Source: Parasegetibacter sp. NRK P23 (GTDB lineage Bacteria > Bacteroidota > Bacteroidia > Chitinophagales > Chitinophagaceae). Taken from it: a DNA stretch of 64,000 bases. The translations under genes and the position numbers were made by a program. The number at the start of each line of letters is the position of its first letter. The stretch's first letter is position 1. Under the pieces are notes generated by a model. It saw only the letters and a program-made list of their open reading frames with translations, made no database searches and was not told where the DNA came from. The stretch lies in assembly GCF_023721715.1 (NCBI RefSeq), contig NZ_JAMDLG010000001.1, forward strand, positions 1,243,889 through 1,307,888, written 5' to 3'. Shown here one piece after another: positions 62,055 to 64,000 of this stretch.

Positions 62055-64000
62055 ATGAGAAATTTGCGCCATTCTGTGGCCCTTGTTTTCCTATTTGCCG
62101 GCGCGCAGGCGCAACAGGTTTCACCTGCGGCCATGAAAAGCTGGAAACCGAGAAACATCGGCCCGGCAGGAATGAGTGGTCGTATCACCACCATCGATGC
62201 ACTCGCTTCCGACCCCAACACCATTTATGTGGGCGCCGCTTCGGGCGGGGTTTGGAAAACCACCTCCGGTGGTGCGGCCTGGACGCCGGTCTTCGACGAT
62301 CAGCCCATCCTCAACATCGGCTCCTTAGCCATTCAGCAAAACAATCCTTCGGTAGTATGGGTGGGCACGGGCGAGGGTAACCCCCGGAATTCCGTGAGCC
62401 TGGGAGAAGGCATCTACAAAACCCTTGACGGGGGCAATACCTGGAAGTGTATGGGCCTGGAAAAAACCAGGAACATCCACCGGGTACTGATTGATCCGCA
62501 GTCGCCCAATACCGTGTATGCGGGCGCCATCGGCAACCCGTTTGCAGCGCACCCCGAACGGGGCGTATTCAAAACAACCGACGGCGGTACCACCTGGAAT
62601 AAAATCCTCTATACCAACGACAGCTCAGGCGTAGGCGATATGGTGATGGACCCATCCAACCCCAATAAGTTACTGGTGGCCATGTGGCAACATTTCCGTA
62701 CGCCCTACAGTTTTAAAAGCGGCGGTAAAGGCAGTGGTCTTTACCTCACCTTCGACGGTGGAAAAACATGGGAGAAACTGGGAAAAGAACACGGATTACC
62801 CGAAGGAGATTACGGCAGGATTGGCCTTACCATTTCACGGAGCAACCCCAACCGCATTTACGCCCTGGTGGAAGCCACAAAAAATGGTTTGTACCAGACC
62901 GATGACGGCGGAAAACACTGGACCCTCGTGAACAGCGACCCGCAATGGGTCACCAACCGCCCATTTTACTTCCAGGAAATATTCTGTGATCCGCAGAACG
63001 AGAACAGGCTCTGGCTCATCTACCAACAGGTAGCCGTGAGCGAAGACGGGGGCAAATCCTTCAGTACGGTGCTGCCCTACAGCGGAATTCACCCCGATCA
63101 CCACGCTTTCTGGATCAATCCCAATAACGGAAACTTCGTACTGGACGGCAACGACGGGGGCATCGGCATTTCCCGCGACCGCGGAAAATCCTGGCAGTTC
63201 GATGAAAAACTTCCCGTAGGACAATTCTACCATATCGCAGTAGACAATCAAATGCCCTACAATGTAATGGGCGGCATGCAGGACAATGGCTCCTGGCACG
63301 GCCCGGCCTATACCTGGATCAATGGCGGCATTAAAAACTACTATTGGCAAAGTATATGGGGTGGCGACGGGTTCGATATGATGCCCGACGCGGAAGATCC
63401 CAACTGGGTGTACGCCATGAGCCAGGGCGGCAGCGTGGGCAGGTACCATATCCCCACAGGCGAACGCTGGAACATCAAACCCCTTTCCCCGGATACCAAC
63501 ACCGTGCTGCGTTTCAACTGGAACGCCGCCATAGCACAGGATCCGTTCGATCCCAAAACAATTTATTTCGGAAGCCAGCTGCTCCATAAAAGCACCAACA
63601 AAGGTGCCACCTGGACCGTGATTTCTCCGGACCTCACCACCAACAATAAACAACAACAGGACCAGAGTGAGAACGGTGGTCTTTCCCTCGACATCACCAG
63701 CGCTGAAAACTACAATACCATCATCTGCATCGCCCCTTCTTTCAAAGAGAAAGAGGTGTTGTGGGTGGGTACCGATGATGGCAATGTTCAACTTACGCGC
63801 GATGGTGGTAAAACCTGGACGAATTTCAGAAACAAAATAGCGGGTATGCCCACAGGAAGCTGGATACCGCAGATCAGAGCCTCCAGGCACAATGCGGGCG
63901 AAGCATGGGTGGTGGCCAACGATTACCGCCGCGGCGACATGAAGCCCTATGTTTTCCGCACCACGGATTACGGCAAAACATGGACACGCATTGTAGATGA
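62055..64000 (+). CDS. Secreted sortilin/BNR-repeat protein, cut by right window edge
   Basis: The frame is open from ATG 62055 to the edge (at least 648 residues). Signal peptide MRNLRHSVALVFLFAGAQAQ. Many Asp-box (BNR) turns appear: KTLDGGNTW, KTTDGGTTW, LTFDGGKTW, QTDDGGKHW, VSEDGGKSF, ISRDRGKSW, LTRDGGKTW and RTTDYGKTW, which mark a seven-bladed or longer propeller of the sortilin/VPS10 type. Bacteroidota encode many such secreted proteins, about 1000 residues long and often annotated as glycosyl hydrolases without proof. A C-terminal sorting signal, if any, lies outside the window. Confidence 0.88.
   Translation, partial: MRNLRHSVALVFLFAGAQAQQVSPAAMKSWKPRNIGPAGMSGRITTIDALASDPNTIYVGAASGGVWKTTSGGAAWTPVFDDQPILNIGSLAIQQNNPSVVWVGTGEGNPRNSVSLGEGIYKTLDGGNTWKCMGLEKTRNIHRVLIDPQSPNTVYAGAIGNPFAAHPERGVFKTTDGGTTWNKILYTNDSSGVGDMVMDPSNPNKLLVAMWQHFRTPYSFKSGGKGSGLYLTFDGGKTWEKLGKEHGLPEGDYGRIGLTISRSNPNRIYALVEATKNGLYQTDDGGKHWTLVNSDPQWVTNRPFYFQEIFCDPQNENRLWLIYQQVAVSEDGGKSFSTVLPYSGIHPDHHAFWINPNNGNFVLDGNDGGIGISRDRGKSWQFDEKLPVGQFYHIAVDNQMPYNVMGGMQDNGSWHGPAYTWINGGIKNYYWQSIWGGDGFDMMPDAEDPNWVYAMSQGGSVGRYHIPTGERWNIKPLSPDTNTVLRFNWNAAIAQDPFDPKTIYFGSQLLHKSTNKGATWTVISPDLTTNNKQQQDQSENGGLSLDITSAENYNTIICIAPSFKEKEVLWVGTDDGNVQLTRDGGKTWTNFRNKIAGMPTGSWIPQIRASRHNAGEAWVVANDYRRGDMKPYVFRTTDYGKTWTRIVD

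Noticed and set aside
1-64000. tRNA, rRNA, insertion sequences, toxin-antitoxin or defence genes
   Set aside because: All gaps were read by eye; no cloverleaf pattern, transposase, integrase or defence-type protein was recognised.

Overview
The window reads as chromosomal DNA of a Bacteroidota bacterium, most likely of the Chitinophagaceae type. The signs are a SusC/SusD-type glycan locus, a type IX secretion (T9SS) tail on an amylase, a 32-residue THX ribosomal protein, tight operons without obvious Shine-Dalgarno sequences, and promoters of the Bacteroidota form TTTG - about 20 bases - TAnnTTTG. No rRNA, tRNA, CRISPR array, insertion sequence or prophage was recognised by eye.

Layout. 1-3315: a methionine synthase encoded in two pieces (metH C-terminal part cut by the left edge, N-terminal part at 2299-3315) with an ORF6N-domain gene between them. 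3589-5691: a GH97 alpha-glucosidase. 5784-10052: housekeeping genes (LOG-family hydrolase, xth, a DUF4286-like protein, HU, THX, pdxH, pyrH). 10375-13139: the ribosomal operon rplM-rpsI-rpsB-tsf, read leftwards. 13565-25548: a starch/maltooligosaccharide utilisation locus, also read leftwards: GH13 amylase with T9SS tail, Nudix-type regulator, SusC, SusD, DUF5004-like lipoprotein, a further secreted protein, SusE. 26066-29465: ligA, a NUMOD4/HNH-like gene, a DUF2461 protein. 29462-30607: asd with an unusual leader. 30782-40382: a lamin-tail secreted protein, a PfkB kinase, an SRPBCC protein, and the leftward group rlmD-rhomboid-rhomboid-EEP phosphatase-cysS. 40707-48553: a TlpA-like thioredoxin, a PPIC isomerase, metF, lptB, a GH3-family adenylase, fabG. 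48600-55342: PepSY protein plus TonB receptor, then an enoyl-CoA hydratase with paaZ. 55828-64000: adk, msrB, two frame-disrupted lipoprotein genes in an AT-rich stretch, an envelope group (NY-rich protein, LpoB-like, COG3014-like), a YceI protein, and a sortilin/BNR-repeat protein cut by the right edge.

How the parts fit. Three starch-related transcription units (GH97, SusC, GH13) each carry the same 17-bp palindrome TGTGTA-N5-TACACA upstream. The regulator gene inside the locus has a degenerate Nudix box, so it is the obvious candidate to bind these sites. This makes the distant GH97 gene part of one regulon with the Sus cluster.

The most unusual items are: (1) the asd leader, where a promoter, a 20-codon ORF rich in aspartate-family codons, a perfect intrinsic terminator and a competing pairing segment are arranged as in classical attenuation; (2) the shared starch operator; (3) two hairpins in the rplM leader; (4) a perfect 47-bp palindrome inside the ORF6N gene; (5) a family of short palindromic intergenic repeats built on GGTGGCACCG. 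All of these are readings by eye and were not checked by search or folding software.
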